64,000 bases of DNA from Micromonospora halophytica (GTDB taxonomy: Bacteria > Actinomycetota > Actinomycetes > Mycobacteriales > Micromonosporaceae), in NCBI RefSeq assembly GCF_900090245.1, contig NZ_FMDN01000003.1:62001-126000 (forward strand). The letters are read 5' to 3'. Both the position numbers and the translations under genes were made by a program. Within the stretch, counting starts at the first letter, position 1, and every line of letters begins with the position of its first letter. Below are positions 34,598-45,046 of this stretch, piece by piece. The notes beneath the pieces were generated by a model. That model was not told the DNA's origin, made no database searches, and saw only the letters and a program-made list of their open reading frames with translations.

Positions 34598-35550
34598 CCG
34601 AGGCCTGGCGACCGGACGACGAGGACGAGCAGCGGCGGCGCGGGGCCAGCGGCCCGGTCAAGGTCCGGGTGCCCGCCAAGGTCAACCTGCACCTCGGGGT
34701 GGGACCGCTGCGCCGCGACGGCTACCACGAGCTGAACACCGTCTACCACGCGATCTCCATCCACGACGAGCTCACCGCCCGGCGGGGCGACACGCTCACC
34801 CTGACCATGGAGGGCGAGGGCGCCGGCGAGCTGGCCCTGGACGACTCCAACCTGGCCATCCGGGCGGCCCACGCCCTCGCCGGGTACGCCGGGGTCATGC
34901 CGCACGCCCGGCTGCACCTGCGCAAGCAGATCCCGCTGGCCGGCGGGCTGGCGGGCGGCAGCGCCGACGCGGCCGCCGCCCTGGTCGCCTGCGACGCCCT
35001 CTGGGGCACAGGGCTGTCCCGGGACGAACTGGCCGGCATCGCCGCCGACCTCGGCTCCGACGTGCCCTTCCTGATCCACGGTGGCACCGCGCTCGGCACC
35101 GGCCGGGGCGAGGCGGTCAGCCCGGTGCTGGCCCGCCCCACCTCCTGGCACTGGGTGGTGGCCATCGCCGACGGCGGCCTGTCCACCCCCGCCGCCTACC
35201 GGGAGCTGGACCGGCTGCGGGACGCCGGCAGCGCCGGTGAGCCGCTCGGCAGCACCGACGGGCTGCTCGCCGCGCTGCGTCAGCGCGACCCCCGGGTGCT
35301 CGCCGCCGCCCTCGGCAACGACCTCCAGGACGCCGCGCTGGCCATGCGCCCGTCGCTCGCCGACACCCTCAAGGCCGGGGAGGCGGCCGGCGCGCTCGCC
35401 GGCATCGTCTCCGGCTCCGGCCCGACCTGCGTCTTCCTCGCGGCCGGCGCCGCCGACGCGGAGCGGATCGCCGGTGAGGTGGAGGCGGCCGGAGTGTGCC
35501 GGGAGGCGCGGGTGGCCCACGGTCCGGTCGCCGGGGCCCGCGTCGTCTGA
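34594..35550 (+). CDS. ispE: 4-diphosphocytidyl-2-C-methyl-D-erythritol kinase
   Basis: 318 aa, GTG start. Phosphorylates CDP-methylerythritol in the MEP isoprenoid pathway. The GHMP-kinase ATP loop is PLAGGLAGGSADAAAALVAC; VRVPAKVNLHLGVGPLRRDG is the substrate strand near the N-terminus, and GIVSGSGPTCVFLA is the third GHMP motif. Length is as expected. It is translated from a start overlapping the small ORF upstream. No other MEP gene is in the window. Confidence 0.95.
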   Translation: MTEAWRPDDEDEQRRRGASGPVKVRVPAKVNLHLGVGPLRRDGYHELNTVYHAISIHDELTARRGDTLTLTMEGEGAGELALDDSNLAIRAAHALAGYAGVMPHARLHLRKQIPLAGGLAGGSADAAAALVACDALWGTGLSRDELAGIAADLGSDVPFLIHGGTALGTGRGEAVSPVLARPTSWHWVVAIADGGLSTPAAYRELDRLRDAGSAGEPLGSTDGLLAALRQRDPRVLAAALGNDLQDAALAMRPSLADTLKAGEAAGALAGIVSGSGPTCVFLAAGAADAERIAGEVEAAGVCREARVAHGPVAGARVV

Positions 35551-35609
35551 CCGTCGCGCCTCCTGACCCGGTACCGGCCCGGGCCGGCATGCGCGTCGGC
35601 CCGCCCGCC

Positions 35610-35702
35610 CCGCCGCATGATCCACTCCGTTTCCCCGACATGGCGGCATTCCGGCGTCATCGACACCGCCACGTCGGCGACATGGAGTGGATCATGCGGC
35701 GG
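35610..35702. repeat. Dispersed palindromic element, copy 2 (largest: 37-bp arms)
   Basis: Arms 35610-35646 and 35666-35702 are inverted repeats with only four mismatches across 37 bp, separated by a 19-base loop. The outer 19 bp (CCGCCGCATGATCCACTCC) are perfect; the inner part carries the shared CGACATGGCGG/CCGCCACGTCGGCGACATGG core. It lies in the 264-bp gap between ispE and the ABC-F gene and has no coding potential in keeping with neighbours. Confidence 0.85.
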
Positions 35703-35814
35703 GGCGGCGGTGAGCGTGGTGCGCGCCCGCCGGTCGCGTCCGCGTACCCTGGAGGGCCAGGCGTCCCGAGGTGCCAGCCGGCACCGGGACGCCTTGATCA
35801 TGGGAGGTGAGGTC

Positions 35815-37614
<1,800 letters not shown>

Positions 37615-37725
37615 CCGCGCCTCGCGCCCCCTCCGGCGACGGACGGGGGCCGTGTGCGGCGTCACATTCCGGTGTGCGGGACAATCGTCGACGACCTCTC
37701 ATCCGAACGCGTTGGAGACTCAGAC

Positions 37726-38181
37726 ATGGCCCATACCCCCGTCAACCACCCCGCGCGGCCGATCTACCGGGCGATCGGCGGGCTCGTTGGTCTGTACTTC
37801 GTGGTCTTCGGTGTGCTCGGCCTCATCGCGAGCGCCGGCAGCGACATCTTCGCCCAGGACGACACCAAGGTCCTCGGGCAGGGCACGAACCTCGGGTTCG
37901 CGCTGCTCAGCATCGTGATCGGCATCGCCGTCCTGGCCGGCACCGCGATCGGTCGCAACCTCGACGTGGCGATCAACCAGTTCCTGGCGTACGCCCTGTT
38001 GGTGCTCGGCCTGGCGGAGCTGGCGTTCCTCCGGACCGACGCCAACATCTTCAACTTCACCATCCTCACCGACATCGTGGTGCTGACCCTCAGCCTCGTC
38101 CTGCTGATGGTCGGCATGTACAGCAAGGTCGGCACCGACGAGGAGAAGGAAGCCTGGCAGAAGGCCCGCCTGGTCCTCTGA
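37726..38181 (+). CDS. DUF4383 membrane protein (first of a tandem pair)
   Basis: 151 aa, ATG after TTGGAG. Opening HTPVNHPARPIYRAIGGLVG is the DUF4383 signature; four TM helices follow, with an acidic C-terminus (KVGTDEEKEAWQKARLV). The family is actinobacterial, function unknown. It is duplicated immediately downstream, separated by a terminator. Confidence 0.8.
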   Translation: MAHTPVNHPARPIYRAIGGLVGLYFVVFGVLGLIASAGSDIFAQDDTKVLGQGTNLGFALLSIVIGIAVLAGTAIGRNLDVAINQFLAYALLVLGLAELAFLRTDANIFNFTILTDIVVLTLSLVLLMVGMYSKVGTDEEKEAWQKARLVL

Positions 38182-38213
38182 TCCCCGGTCGCGCTCCGGC
38201 GACGACCGTCGTG

Positions 38214-38259
38214 ATCCCGCTCCGCCCGTGGCGCCTGCCGCCCGGCGGGGCGGGATTTT
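38214..38259 (+). terminator. Rho-independent terminator between the DUF4383 genes
   Basis: ATCCCGCTCCGCC (38214-38226) and GGCGGGGCGGGAT (38244-38256) form a 13-bp stem with one T-G pair, followed by TTT(C). Confidence 0.8.
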
Positions 38260-38351
38260 CGTGTCCGACGGGGGCGGCGGTTCGGCGGACAGCGGCCGCC
38301 GGACGAGGGACAATCCTCCTGGATCTGTCATACCTGGATGGAGAAGGAGCC

Positions 38352-38828
38352 ATGGTGCATTTTCCGGTGAACCATCCGGCGCGCCCGCTCTACCGGGTCC
38401 TCGCCGGGCTCGTGGGCCTCTACATCCTCGTCTTCGGGGTCTGGGGCGTCTTCCAGACCTGGGGCGACCCCCTCTTCGACCGGGGCAGCAACTGGGTCCT
38501 CGGGCTCCGCACCAACCTGGCGTTCTCGCTGGCCTCCGTGGCCTTCGGGATCGTGCTGATCGTCGGCGCGTCCCGACGCGGCAACCTCGGCCACTACATG
38601 AACCTGACCGCCGGGGCGGTCTTCCTGGTCACCAGCATCCTGATGATGTCCGTGCTGCAGACCTCGGCGAACTTCCTCAACTTCTCGATGTCGACCGTCA
38701 TCGTGTCGATGCTCTTCGGCCTGCTCCTGCTCGGCACCGGCCTCTACGACAAGGTCGGCACCGACGAGCACGCCGAGGAGGAACGACGCAAGCGGCACCA
38801 TCCCGTCTCCGAGGCAGGCGCCCGCTGA
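38352..38828 (+). CDS. DUF4383 membrane protein (second of a tandem pair)
   Basis: 158 aa, ATG after GAGAAGGAGC. Begins HFPVNHPARPLYRVLAGLVG, closely matching its neighbour at 37726, and keeps the four-helix plan and the KVGTDE motif near the C-terminus. Overall identity is moderate, so the duplication is old. Its own upstream region carries a possible promoter between the terminator and the start. Ends 9 bp from the convergent TetR gene. Confidence 0.8.
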   Translation: MVHFPVNHPARPLYRVLAGLVGLYILVFGVWGVFQTWGDPLFDRGSNWVLGLRTNLAFSLASVAFGIVLIVGASRRGNLGHYMNLTAGAVFLVTSILMMSVLQTSANFLNFSMSTVIVSMLFGLLLLGTGLYDKVGTDEHAEEERRKRHHPVSEAGAR

Positions 38829-38837
38829 CCGGCCAGG

Positions 38838-39509
38838 TCAGGCCCGCTTCCGGGTGATCAGGCCCGGCGTCGCCTCCAGGTGCGACAACCCGTTCCAGGC
38901 CAGGTTGACCAGATGCGCGGCCACCGTCTCCTTGCGCGGCTTGCGCACCTCCAACCACCAGCGGCCGGTCAACGCGACCATCCCCACCAGTGCCTGCGAG
39001 TAGAGCTCGGCCAGCTTCGGGTCGTACCCCCGGCTGGAGAACTCCGCGCCCAGGATGTGCTCCACCTGGTGCCCGACGTCGTTCATCACGCTGCTGAAGT
39101 TCCCCGTCGCCGACATCAGCGGCGACTCGCGGACCAGCACCCGGAACCCGGGCGTCTCCTCCTCGATGTACGTCAGCAGGGCCAGCGCCGCCTGCTCCAG
39201 CAACTCGTGCGGATGCCCGGCGGTCAGCGCGGTGGTGATCCGGTCCAGCAGGGCCCGCACCTCGCGGTCGACCACCACCGCGTACAGCCCTTCCTTGCCG
39301 CCGAAGTGCTCGTAGACCACCGGCTTGGAAACCTTGGCCCGGGACGCCACCTCCTCGATCGAGGTGGCGTCGAAGCCCTTCTCGGCGAAGACCTGCCGGC
39401 CGATCGAAATCAACTGCTCGCGCCGCTGGGCTGCGGACATCCGCACCCGGGACGCCGGCTTCGCCGCCGCCGGCACCGCCCGACGCCGACCCGCGCCCTC
39501 GTCCGTCAT
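38838..39509 (-). CDS. TetR family transcriptional regulator
   Basis: 223 aa from the ATG after GAGGTGACGAG; the frame is open farther upstream without family similarity. The N-terminal DNA-binding domain is RREQLISIGRQVFAEKGFDA followed by TSIEEVASRAKVSKPVVYEH and FGGKEGLYAVVVDREV. The C-terminal domain resembles regulators of the TetR_C_33-like group with WWLEVRKPRKETVAAHLVNL. Divergent from the HTH gene at 39664; the short intergenic contains CCGTTCTAACGTTCGG, a possible self-operator. Confidence 0.88.
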   Translation of the reverse strand: MTDEGAGRRRAVPAAAKPASRVRMSAAQRREQLISIGRQVFAEKGFDATSIEEVASRAKVSKPVVYEHFGGKEGLYAVVVDREVRALLDRITTALTAGHPHELLEQAALALLTYIEEETPGFRVLVRESPLMSATGNFSSVMNDVGHQVEHILGAEFSSRGYDPKLAELYSQALVGMVALTGRWWLEVRKPRKETVAAHLVNLAWNGLSHLEATPGLITRKRA

Positions 39510-39663
39510 CTCGTCACCTCGCCGGCGCTCGGTGACGCCCTGTCGTGGGATGTTCCTGCCGTCGTGCCCGTCTTCCTCGGTCACCCGGCCATCCTGCCAG
39601 GCCCGCTCCGAATCCACCGTCGGGTTTCCCGCCGGTGTCGTACCTCCGTTCTAACGTTCGGTC

Positions 39664-40516
39664 ATGACTGACGTCACGGCGGGTGAGGTGCGGCGGTTGC
39701 GCGTAGAGGAAGGGCTCTCCGTGGCGCAGATCCGGGCTCGGACGGGGCTGGGGCGCAACCGGGTGCAGGGAGTTGCTGCGCGGGGTGCCCCCGCCCGCGT
39801 GGACGCGGCGTCCGAGGGCCAAGGACGAGTTGCGGGTGGCGGCGGTAGCGTTGCGTGGCGAGGGTCTGTCGGTGGGTGCGATAGCCGACCGGCTCGGCGT
39901 GGCGAAGTCGACCGCTTACCTGTGGGTACGGCACCTGCCGCTGGACCGCGACGGTGCGGCCGAACGGGAGCGGCGCCGCGCGCACTCGAAGGTGATGACG
40001 GACGCGCAGTGGGCCGCGCACCGCCAGGCCCGGGACGCCGCGCGGGCGGAGCTGGCCGAGTTCGGCGCCGCATGGGTGTCCCGGCTGGACGGTCGGGAGT
40101 TGCTCCTGGTCGGGGCCGCCCTCTACTGGGCCGAAGGGGTCAAGGCGAAGCCCTGGCGACCCCACGACTGCCGGGTCCGGTTCACCAACAGCGATCCGGT
40201 GCTCATCGACCTCTTCGTGCGCTTCGTCGAGGAGTTGGGCGTGCCACGCGGGGGGCTGCGGTTCCGGGTGTGCATCCACGAGACGGCCGACGCGAACGCG
40301 GCGGTTCGCTGGTGGGCTCGGCAGGTCGGCGTCGCCGTGGAGGCGTTCCAGCGCACCTCCCTCAAGAGGCACCGGCCCGCCACGGTCCGGCACAACATCG
40401 GCGACGGCTACCACGGCTGCCTGGTCGTCTCGGTGCCCGACTCCCGCCGGATGTACTGGGCCATCGAAGGGATCATGAAGGGAATGAGTGATGGCGTGGG
40501 CCGGGTGGGACGCTAA
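39664..40516 (+). pseudogene. HTH + LAGLIDADG-like protein with a single-base frameshift
   Basis: Two overlapping frames encode consecutive parts of one protein. Frame A (from ATG 39664) gives TAGEVRRLRVEEGLSVAQIR and RTGLGRNRVQ, an HTH; frame B gives LLRGVPPPAWTRRPRAKDEL, a second HTH (SVGAIADRLGVAKSTAYLWV) and a 160-residue domain. Removing one G from GGG at 39768-39770 joins them as RNRVQELLRGVPPP. The C-terminal domain has an ALYWAEGVK entry, FTNSDPVLIDLFVRF and a late GCLVVSVPDSRRMYWAIEGI, a pattern like LAGLIDADG-fold domains. Without the fix, frame B could start at TTG 39773 as a 247-aa protein. It abuts tRNA-Gln. Confidence 0.6.
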
Positions 40517-40563
40517 GGTGTAGTGGAGTTCAGGCGCGACAGTGTTTTGAGCGTTCTAGACCG

Positions 40564-40634
40564 TCCCGGGTCGTCTAATGGCAGGACGTCAGGTTTTGGT
40601 CCTGATTGTAGGGGTTCGAGTCCTCTCCCGGGAG
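40564..40634 (+). tRNA. tRNA-Gln, anticodon TTG
   Basis: Acceptor TCCCGGG pairs with CCCGGGA; anticodon stem TCAGG/CCTGA holds loop TTTTGGT (anticodon TTG, codon CAA); T-arm AGGGG-TTCGAGT-CCTCT; discriminator G as expected for Gln. CCA is not encoded. Confidence 0.95.
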
Positions 40635-40707
40635 CTTCTGCTGATCGCCGGGTGATGTCTGGTTAGCATGGCCGCGAGAGTGTCGCCTTCCCGACGGGAG
40701 CCACGTC

Positions 40708-42231
40708 GTGCCCCAGCCCCACCTCCGTACCGTCGTCGTGCTCGCCGCCGGTGAGGGCAAGCGGATGAAGTCGGCGCTGCCCAAGGTGCTGCACCCGCTG
40801 CTCGGCCGTACGCTGCTCGGACACGTGCTGGCCGCGGCGGCACCGTTGGCCGCGGACCGCACGGTGGTCGTGGTGGGCCACGGCGCCGAGCAGGTCCGGG
40901 CGCACCTGGCCGAGATCGCCCCGGACGCCGCCGCCGTCCTCCAGGCCGAGCAGCTCGGCACCGGTCACGCGGTGCGGATCGCGCTGGACGCGGTGCCCGA
41001 GGTCTGCGGCACGGTGGTCGTGATCAACGGGGACGTCCCGCTGCTGCGCCCCGAGACGGTCGCGGCGCTGGTGCAGGCGCACGAGGGCGATGGCGCGGCG
41101 GCGACCGTGCTCGCCGCCGAGGTGCCGGACCCGACCGGCCTGGGCCGGATCGTGCGCGACGCCGACGGCCGGCTGGAGCAGATCGTCGAGGAGCGGGACG
41201 CCAGCCCCGCCCAGCGTGCGCTGCGGGAGATCAACGCCGGCATCTACGCCTTCGACGTGGCCCGGCTGCGGGACGCGCTGGGCAAGCTCTCCACGGACAA
41301 CGACCAGGGCGAGGAGTACCTCACCGACGTCTTCGGGCTGCTCGTCTCGGCGGGTGAGCCGGTGGGGGTGCACGTCGCGGCGGACCACGTCGAGACGCTG
41401 GGCTGCAACGACCGGGTGGAGTTGGCCGCCCTGCGCCGGCTGCTGCGCGACCGGGTCAACGAGGCGTGGATGCGGACCGGCGTGAGCATCCTGGACCCGG
41501 AGACCACCTGGATCGACGTCACCGCCACCGTCGATCGGGACGCGGTGATCGACCAGAACACGCAGCTGCGCGGGACGACGGTGGTGGGCGCGGAGGCGGT
41601 CGTCGGGCCGGACGTCACGCTGGTGGACACGGTGGTGGGCGCGGCGTCGACCGTGCTGCGCAGCCACGCGGTGAGCGCCGAGGTGGGGCCGGGCGCGAGC
41701 GTCGGGCCGTACGCGTACCTGCGGCCGGCGGCGAAGTTGGCCGAGAAGGCGAAGGTCGGCACGTTCGTCGAGGTGAAGAACTCCGAGGTGGGCGCGGGCG
41801 CGAAGGTGCCGCACCTGTCGTACGTGGGTGACGCGACGATCGGCGCGAGGGCGAACATCGGCGCGGCGACGATCTTCGTGAACTACGACGGAGTGAACAA
41901 GCACCGTACGACGGTCGGTGAGGCGGCCTTCATCGGGTGCGACACCAGCCTGATCGCCCCGGTCGAGGTGGGCCCGGGGGCGTACGTGGCGGCGGGCAGC
42001 GCGATCTCGCAGAACGTGCCGGCGGGCGCGCTCGGGGTGACCCGGGCGCCGCAGCGCAGCATCGAGGGCTGGGTGGCGCGCAAGCGGCCGGGCACGGCCT
42101 CGGCGGCCGCGGCCCAGCGGGCGCAGAGTGCGCCGGGGGACGCGTCGGCCGCAAGGGAAGGTGAGGCAATCCACGAGGGCGCGGAGACCGTGGGTGGGCC
42201 GTCGTCCGCGGGGGATACTGCAACCGAATAG
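40708..42231 (+). CDS. glmU: Bifunctional UDP-GlcNAc pyrophosphorylase / glucosamine-1-P acetyltransferase
   Basis: 507 aa, GTG start. Makes UDP-GlcNAc for peptidoglycan. The N-terminal uridyltransferase has VVVLAAGEGKRMKSALPKVL and QLGTGHAVRIAL; the C-terminal left-handed beta-helix has hexapeptide repeats (VVGAEAVVGPDVTLVDTVVG), YLRPAAKL and NYDGVNKHRT, the acetyltransferase active region. A 40-residue acidic tail follows. It starts 70 bp after tRNA-Gln and is followed by prs, a conserved order. Confidence 0.97.
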   Translation: MPQPHLRTVVVLAAGEGKRMKSALPKVLHPLLGRTLLGHVLAAAAPLAADRTVVVVGHGAEQVRAHLAEIAPDAAAVLQAEQLGTGHAVRIALDAVPEVCGTVVVINGDVPLLRPETVAALVQAHEGDGAAATVLAAEVPDPTGLGRIVRDADGRLEQIVEERDASPAQRALREINAGIYAFDVARLRDALGKLSTDNDQGEEYLTDVFGLLVSAGEPVGVHVAADHVETLGCNDRVELAALRRLLRDRVNEAWMRTGVSILDPETTWIDVTATVDRDAVIDQNTQLRGTTVVGAEAVVGPDVTLVDTVVGAASTVLRSHAVSAEVGPGASVGPYAYLRPAAKLAEKAKVGTFVEVKNSEVGAGAKVPHLSYVGDATIGARANIGAATIFVNYDGVNKHRTTVGEAAFIGCDTSLIAPVEVGPGAYVAAGSAISQNVPAGALGVTRAPQRSIEGWVARKRPGTASAAAAQRAQSAPGDASAAREGEAIHEGAETVGGPSSAGDTATE

Positions 42232-42284
42232 TCCCCGGCCACACCGCCGCCGGGCACCACCGAGCAACGGGAGCAGACGGGCCC

Positions 42285-43265
42285 ATGGGCAGCATCGTCG
42301 CCGAAAACCGCAAGAGCCTGATGCTCTTCTCCGGACGTGGCTTTCCGGAGCTGGCGAAGGAGATCGGTGAGGTGCTCGGCGTCGCGCCGACGCCTTCCGA
42401 CGCGTACGAGTTCGCCAACGGCGAGATCTTCGTGCGGTTCAAGGACTCGGTGCGTGGTTCGGACGCCTTCGTGGTGCAGTCCGTCACGCACGGCGTCAAC
42501 ACCTGGGTCATGGAGACCCTGATCATGATCGACGCGTTGAAGCGCGGTTCGGCCAAGCGGATCACCGTGGTCCTGCCGTTCTACCCGTACTCGCGGCAGG
42601 ACAAGAAGCACCGCGGCCGGGAGCCGATCTCGGCCCGGCTGATCGCGGACCTGCTGAAGACGGCGGGCGCGAACCGCATCCTCACGGTCGACCTGCACAC
42701 CGCGCAGATCCAGGGCTTCTTCGACGGCCCGGTGGACCACCTCTTCGCGATGGACGTGCTGGCCGAGTACGTGCAGCACAAGTTCGACGGCCGGCCGATG
42801 ACGGTGGTGGCCCCGGACTCGGGCCGGGTACGGGTGGCCGAGCGGTGGACGGACCGGCTGGGCGGCTGCCCGCTGGCGTTCATCCACAAGACCCGGGACC
42901 CGCTCAAGCCCAACCAGGTGGTGGCGAACCGGGTGGTCGGTGAGGTCGAGGGTCGGGTCTGCCTGATCGTCGACGACATGATCGACACCGGTGGCACGAT
43001 CAGCAAGGCCGCTGACATCCTCAAGCAGTCGGGCGCGGCGGAGATCGTGGTGGCCTCCACCCACGCGCTGCTGTCGGACCCGGCGACCGAGCGGCTGAAG
43101 AACAGCCCGATCAGCGAGGTCGTGGTGACCAACACGCTGCCGCTGCCGCCGGAGAAGCAACTCGACAAGATCACCGTGCTGTCGATCGCGCCGCTGCTGG
43201 CGCGGGCGATCCGGGAGGTCTTCGACGACGGTTCGGTGACCACCCTCTTCGGTGGCCTGAGCTGA
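42285..43265 (+). CDS. prs: Ribose-phosphate pyrophosphokinase
   Basis: 326 aa, ATG start. Makes PRPP from ribose 5-phosphate and ATP for nucleotide, His and Trp synthesis. Key blocks are YPYSRQDKKHRGREPISARL (ATP flap region), TVDLHTAQIQGFFDGPVDHL, and the PRPP-binding loop CLIVDDMIDTGGTISKA. Length and motif spacing are those of class I enzymes. Follows glmU with a 53-bp gap and is terminated by a strong hairpin. Confidence 0.97.
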   Translation: MGSIVAENRKSLMLFSGRGFPELAKEIGEVLGVAPTPSDAYEFANGEIFVRFKDSVRGSDAFVVQSVTHGVNTWVMETLIMIDALKRGSAKRITVVLPFYPYSRQDKKHRGREPISARLIADLLKTAGANRILTVDLHTAQIQGFFDGPVDHLFAMDVLAEYVQHKFDGRPMTVVAPDSGRVRVAERWTDRLGGCPLAFIHKTRDPLKPNQVVANRVVGEVEGRVCLIVDDMIDTGGTISKAADILKQSGAAEIVVASTHALLSDPATERLKNSPISEVVVTNTLPLPPEKQLDKITVLSIAPLLARAIREVFDDGSVTTLFGGLS

Positions 43266-43272
43266 CCCCGCC

Positions 43273-43299
43273 GGCCGGGGCGCCGTGGGCGCCCCGGCC
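43273..43299 (+). terminator. Terminator after prs
   Basis: Perfect 12-bp stem GGCCGGGGCGCC / GGCGCCCCGGCC with loop GTG, then GTTGGCGTTTTCG. It separates glmU-prs from the 250-bp leader of rplY, in which I see a possible TAGACT -10 near 43375 but no ORF. Confidence 0.8.
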
Positions 43300-43550
43300 G
43301 TTGGCGTTTTCGCGCTGCGCGCGGGGCCGGACGGTGATAGAGGGGACTGCCGGAAACCTCGGATTCGGCTCGGGTAGACTGGCACGGTTGCCACGGCGAG
43401 GGTGCCCGGCGGGCCGCTGAGAGGCGCCGCACGGAGGCACCGTCATCGACGCGGTGCTCCGGGCAGTCATGACGCATGAGCCCCAGCGAGCCCCTCGCCC
43501 AGCACCGCCAGTCGACAAGCCGCCGCAGCGAAAGCATCAGGAGTTTCCCC

Positions 43551-44258
43551 GTGTCCGAGGTAAAGATCAGCGCCGAGCCCCGTACCGAGTTCGGCAAGGG
43601 TGGTGCCCGTCGTACCCGCCGGGCCGGCAAGGTGCCCGCCGTGCTGTACGGCCACGGCGAGAAGCCGAAGCACATCGCGCTTCCGGCCCGTGAGTTCGCC
43701 GCCGCGATCCGCAAGGGCGGGGCCAACCAGCTCTTCGCGATCGAGGTCAGCGACGGCACCCAGGTGCTGGCGCTGCCGAAGGCGATCCAGCGTGACCCGA
43801 TCCGGGACACCTTCGAGCACGTCGACCTGCTGCTGGTCCGCCGGGGCGAGAAGGTCACCGTCGAGGTCCCGGTCCAGCTGACCGGTGAGGCCGCCAAGGA
43901 CACCCTGATCGTGCACGACCACGACACCCTGTCGGTGACCGCGGACGCCACCAAGGTTCCGGACCACCTGGAGGCCTCGATCGAGGGCCTGGAGGCCGGC
44001 AACCAGGTCACCGCCGCCGACGTGGAGCTGCCGGCCGGCGTCGAGCTGGCCGCCGACGCGGAGCAGACGGTCGCCTCGGTGACCGCCGCGCCGACCGCCG
44101 AGCAGCTCGAGGCGACCCTGCCCGAGGTCGAGACCGCCGACGAGGAGGTCGAGGCCGGCGTCGGCGAGGAGACCGCCGAGTCGTCCGAGGGTGCCGAGGC
44201 CGGCGAGCCGGCCGCCGCGGGTGGCGAGGAGACCGCCGAGGCGAAGACCGAGGCCTGA
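43551..44258 (+). CDS. rplY: Large ribosomal subunit protein bL25 (Ctc/TL5 form)
   Basis: 235 aa from a GTG with AGGAG at eight bases. Binds 5S rRNA. The L25 domain (1-95) begins SEVKISAEPRTEFGKGGARR and includes the IQRDPIRDTFEHVDLLLVRR strand; the TL5-type C-terminal beta domain follows (about 100-190). A strongly acidic tail (AEQLEATLPEVETADEEVEA onward) extends about 45 residues past the usual end, rich in Glu and Ala. Followed by pth in the usual order. Confidence 0.94.
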   Translation: MSEVKISAEPRTEFGKGGARRTRRAGKVPAVLYGHGEKPKHIALPAREFAAAIRKGGANQLFAIEVSDGTQVLALPKAIQRDPIRDTFEHVDLLLVRRGEKVTVEVPVQLTGEAAKDTLIVHDHDTLSVTADATKVPDHLEASIEGLEAGNQVTAADVELPAGVELAADAEQTVASVTAAPTAEQLEATLPEVETADEEVEAGVGEETAESSEGAEAGEPAAAGGEETAEAKTEA

Positions 44259-44274
44259 TCGGTCCGCAGCGTTG

Positions 44275-44310
44275 CGACAGGCGTCCCCGCACCGTCGGGG
44301 GCGCCTGTCG
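44275..44310 (+). terminator. Terminator after rplY
   Basis: CGACAGGCGTCCCCG and CGGGGGCGCCTGTCG pair over 15 bp with one T-G wobble around the loop CACCGT. No T-run follows. Confidence 0.65.
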
Positions 44311-44352
44311 GCGTATCGGGACACGGACGCTTGACCCCGGGAGGGACGGGAC

Positions 44353-44943
44353 GTGACGGACGAGGCGGGGCCGTGGCTGGTGGTCGGCCTGGGCAACCCC
44401 GGGCGGGAGTACGCCGGCAACCGGCACAACGTCGGGTTCATGGTGGCCGACCTGCTGGCGGGTCGACTGGGCGCGAGGTTCGGCCGGCACAAGCGGGCGG
44501 TGGCGGAGGTCGCCGAGGGGCGGCTGGGTTTCGGCGGGCCGAAGCTGGTGCTGGTCAGGCCGTTGACGTACATGAACCTCTCCGGCGGGCCGGTGGTGGC
44601 GCTGGCCCAGTTCCACAAGATCCCCGCCGACCGGGTGATCGCCGTGCACGACGAACTGGACATCCCGTACGGCCAGCTGCGGATCAAGTTGGGCGGCGGT
44701 GAGGGCGGGCACAACGGCCTGCGCTCGATGTCGAAGTCGCTGGGGACGAAGGACTACGTCCGGGTCCGGTTCGGCATCGGCCGGCCCCCGGGGCGGCAGG
44801 ACCCGGCGGACTACGTGCTGTCGGATTTCAGCACTGTGGAGCGCAAGGAGCTGGAGTTCCTCGTGGACCGGGCGGCCGACGTGGTGGAGTCGGTGGTCAC
44901 CAAGGGCGTGGAGCCGACCCAGAACGCGTACCACGGGGCGTGA
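44353..44943 (+). CDS. pth: Peptidyl-tRNA hydrolase
   Basis: 196 aa, GTG start. Releases peptidyl-tRNA stalled off the ribosome. The N-terminal [20 protein letters not shown] holds the catalytic His and Asn; [19 protein letters not shown] and [28 protein letters not shown] are the other signature blocks. Normal length. Lies between rplY and cysQ. Confidence 0.96.
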   Translation: MTDEAGPWLVVGLGNPGREYAGNRHNVGFMVADLLAGRLGARFGRHKRAVAEVAEGRLGFGGPKLVLVRPLTYMNLSGGPVVALAQFHKIPADRVIAVHDELDIPYGQLRIKLGGGEGGHNGLRSMSKSLGTKDYVRVRFGIGRPPGRQDPADYVLSDFSTVERKELEFLVDRAADVVESVVTKGVEPTQNAYHGA

Positions 44944-45046
44944 CGCGGGGGCGTACCCGACCGGGGTGCGTGCGGGGCCGGTAGTCTGCGCCTTCTGACG
45001 TGGCGCGTCCGGCGACGTGGGCCGCGCGAGGCGACGGGAGCGTGGT

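Noticed and set aside
43300..43550. Autoregulatory ribosomal-protein leader before rplY
   Set aside because: The region is long enough, but I could not find a 5S rRNA-like mimic or a convincing paired structure.
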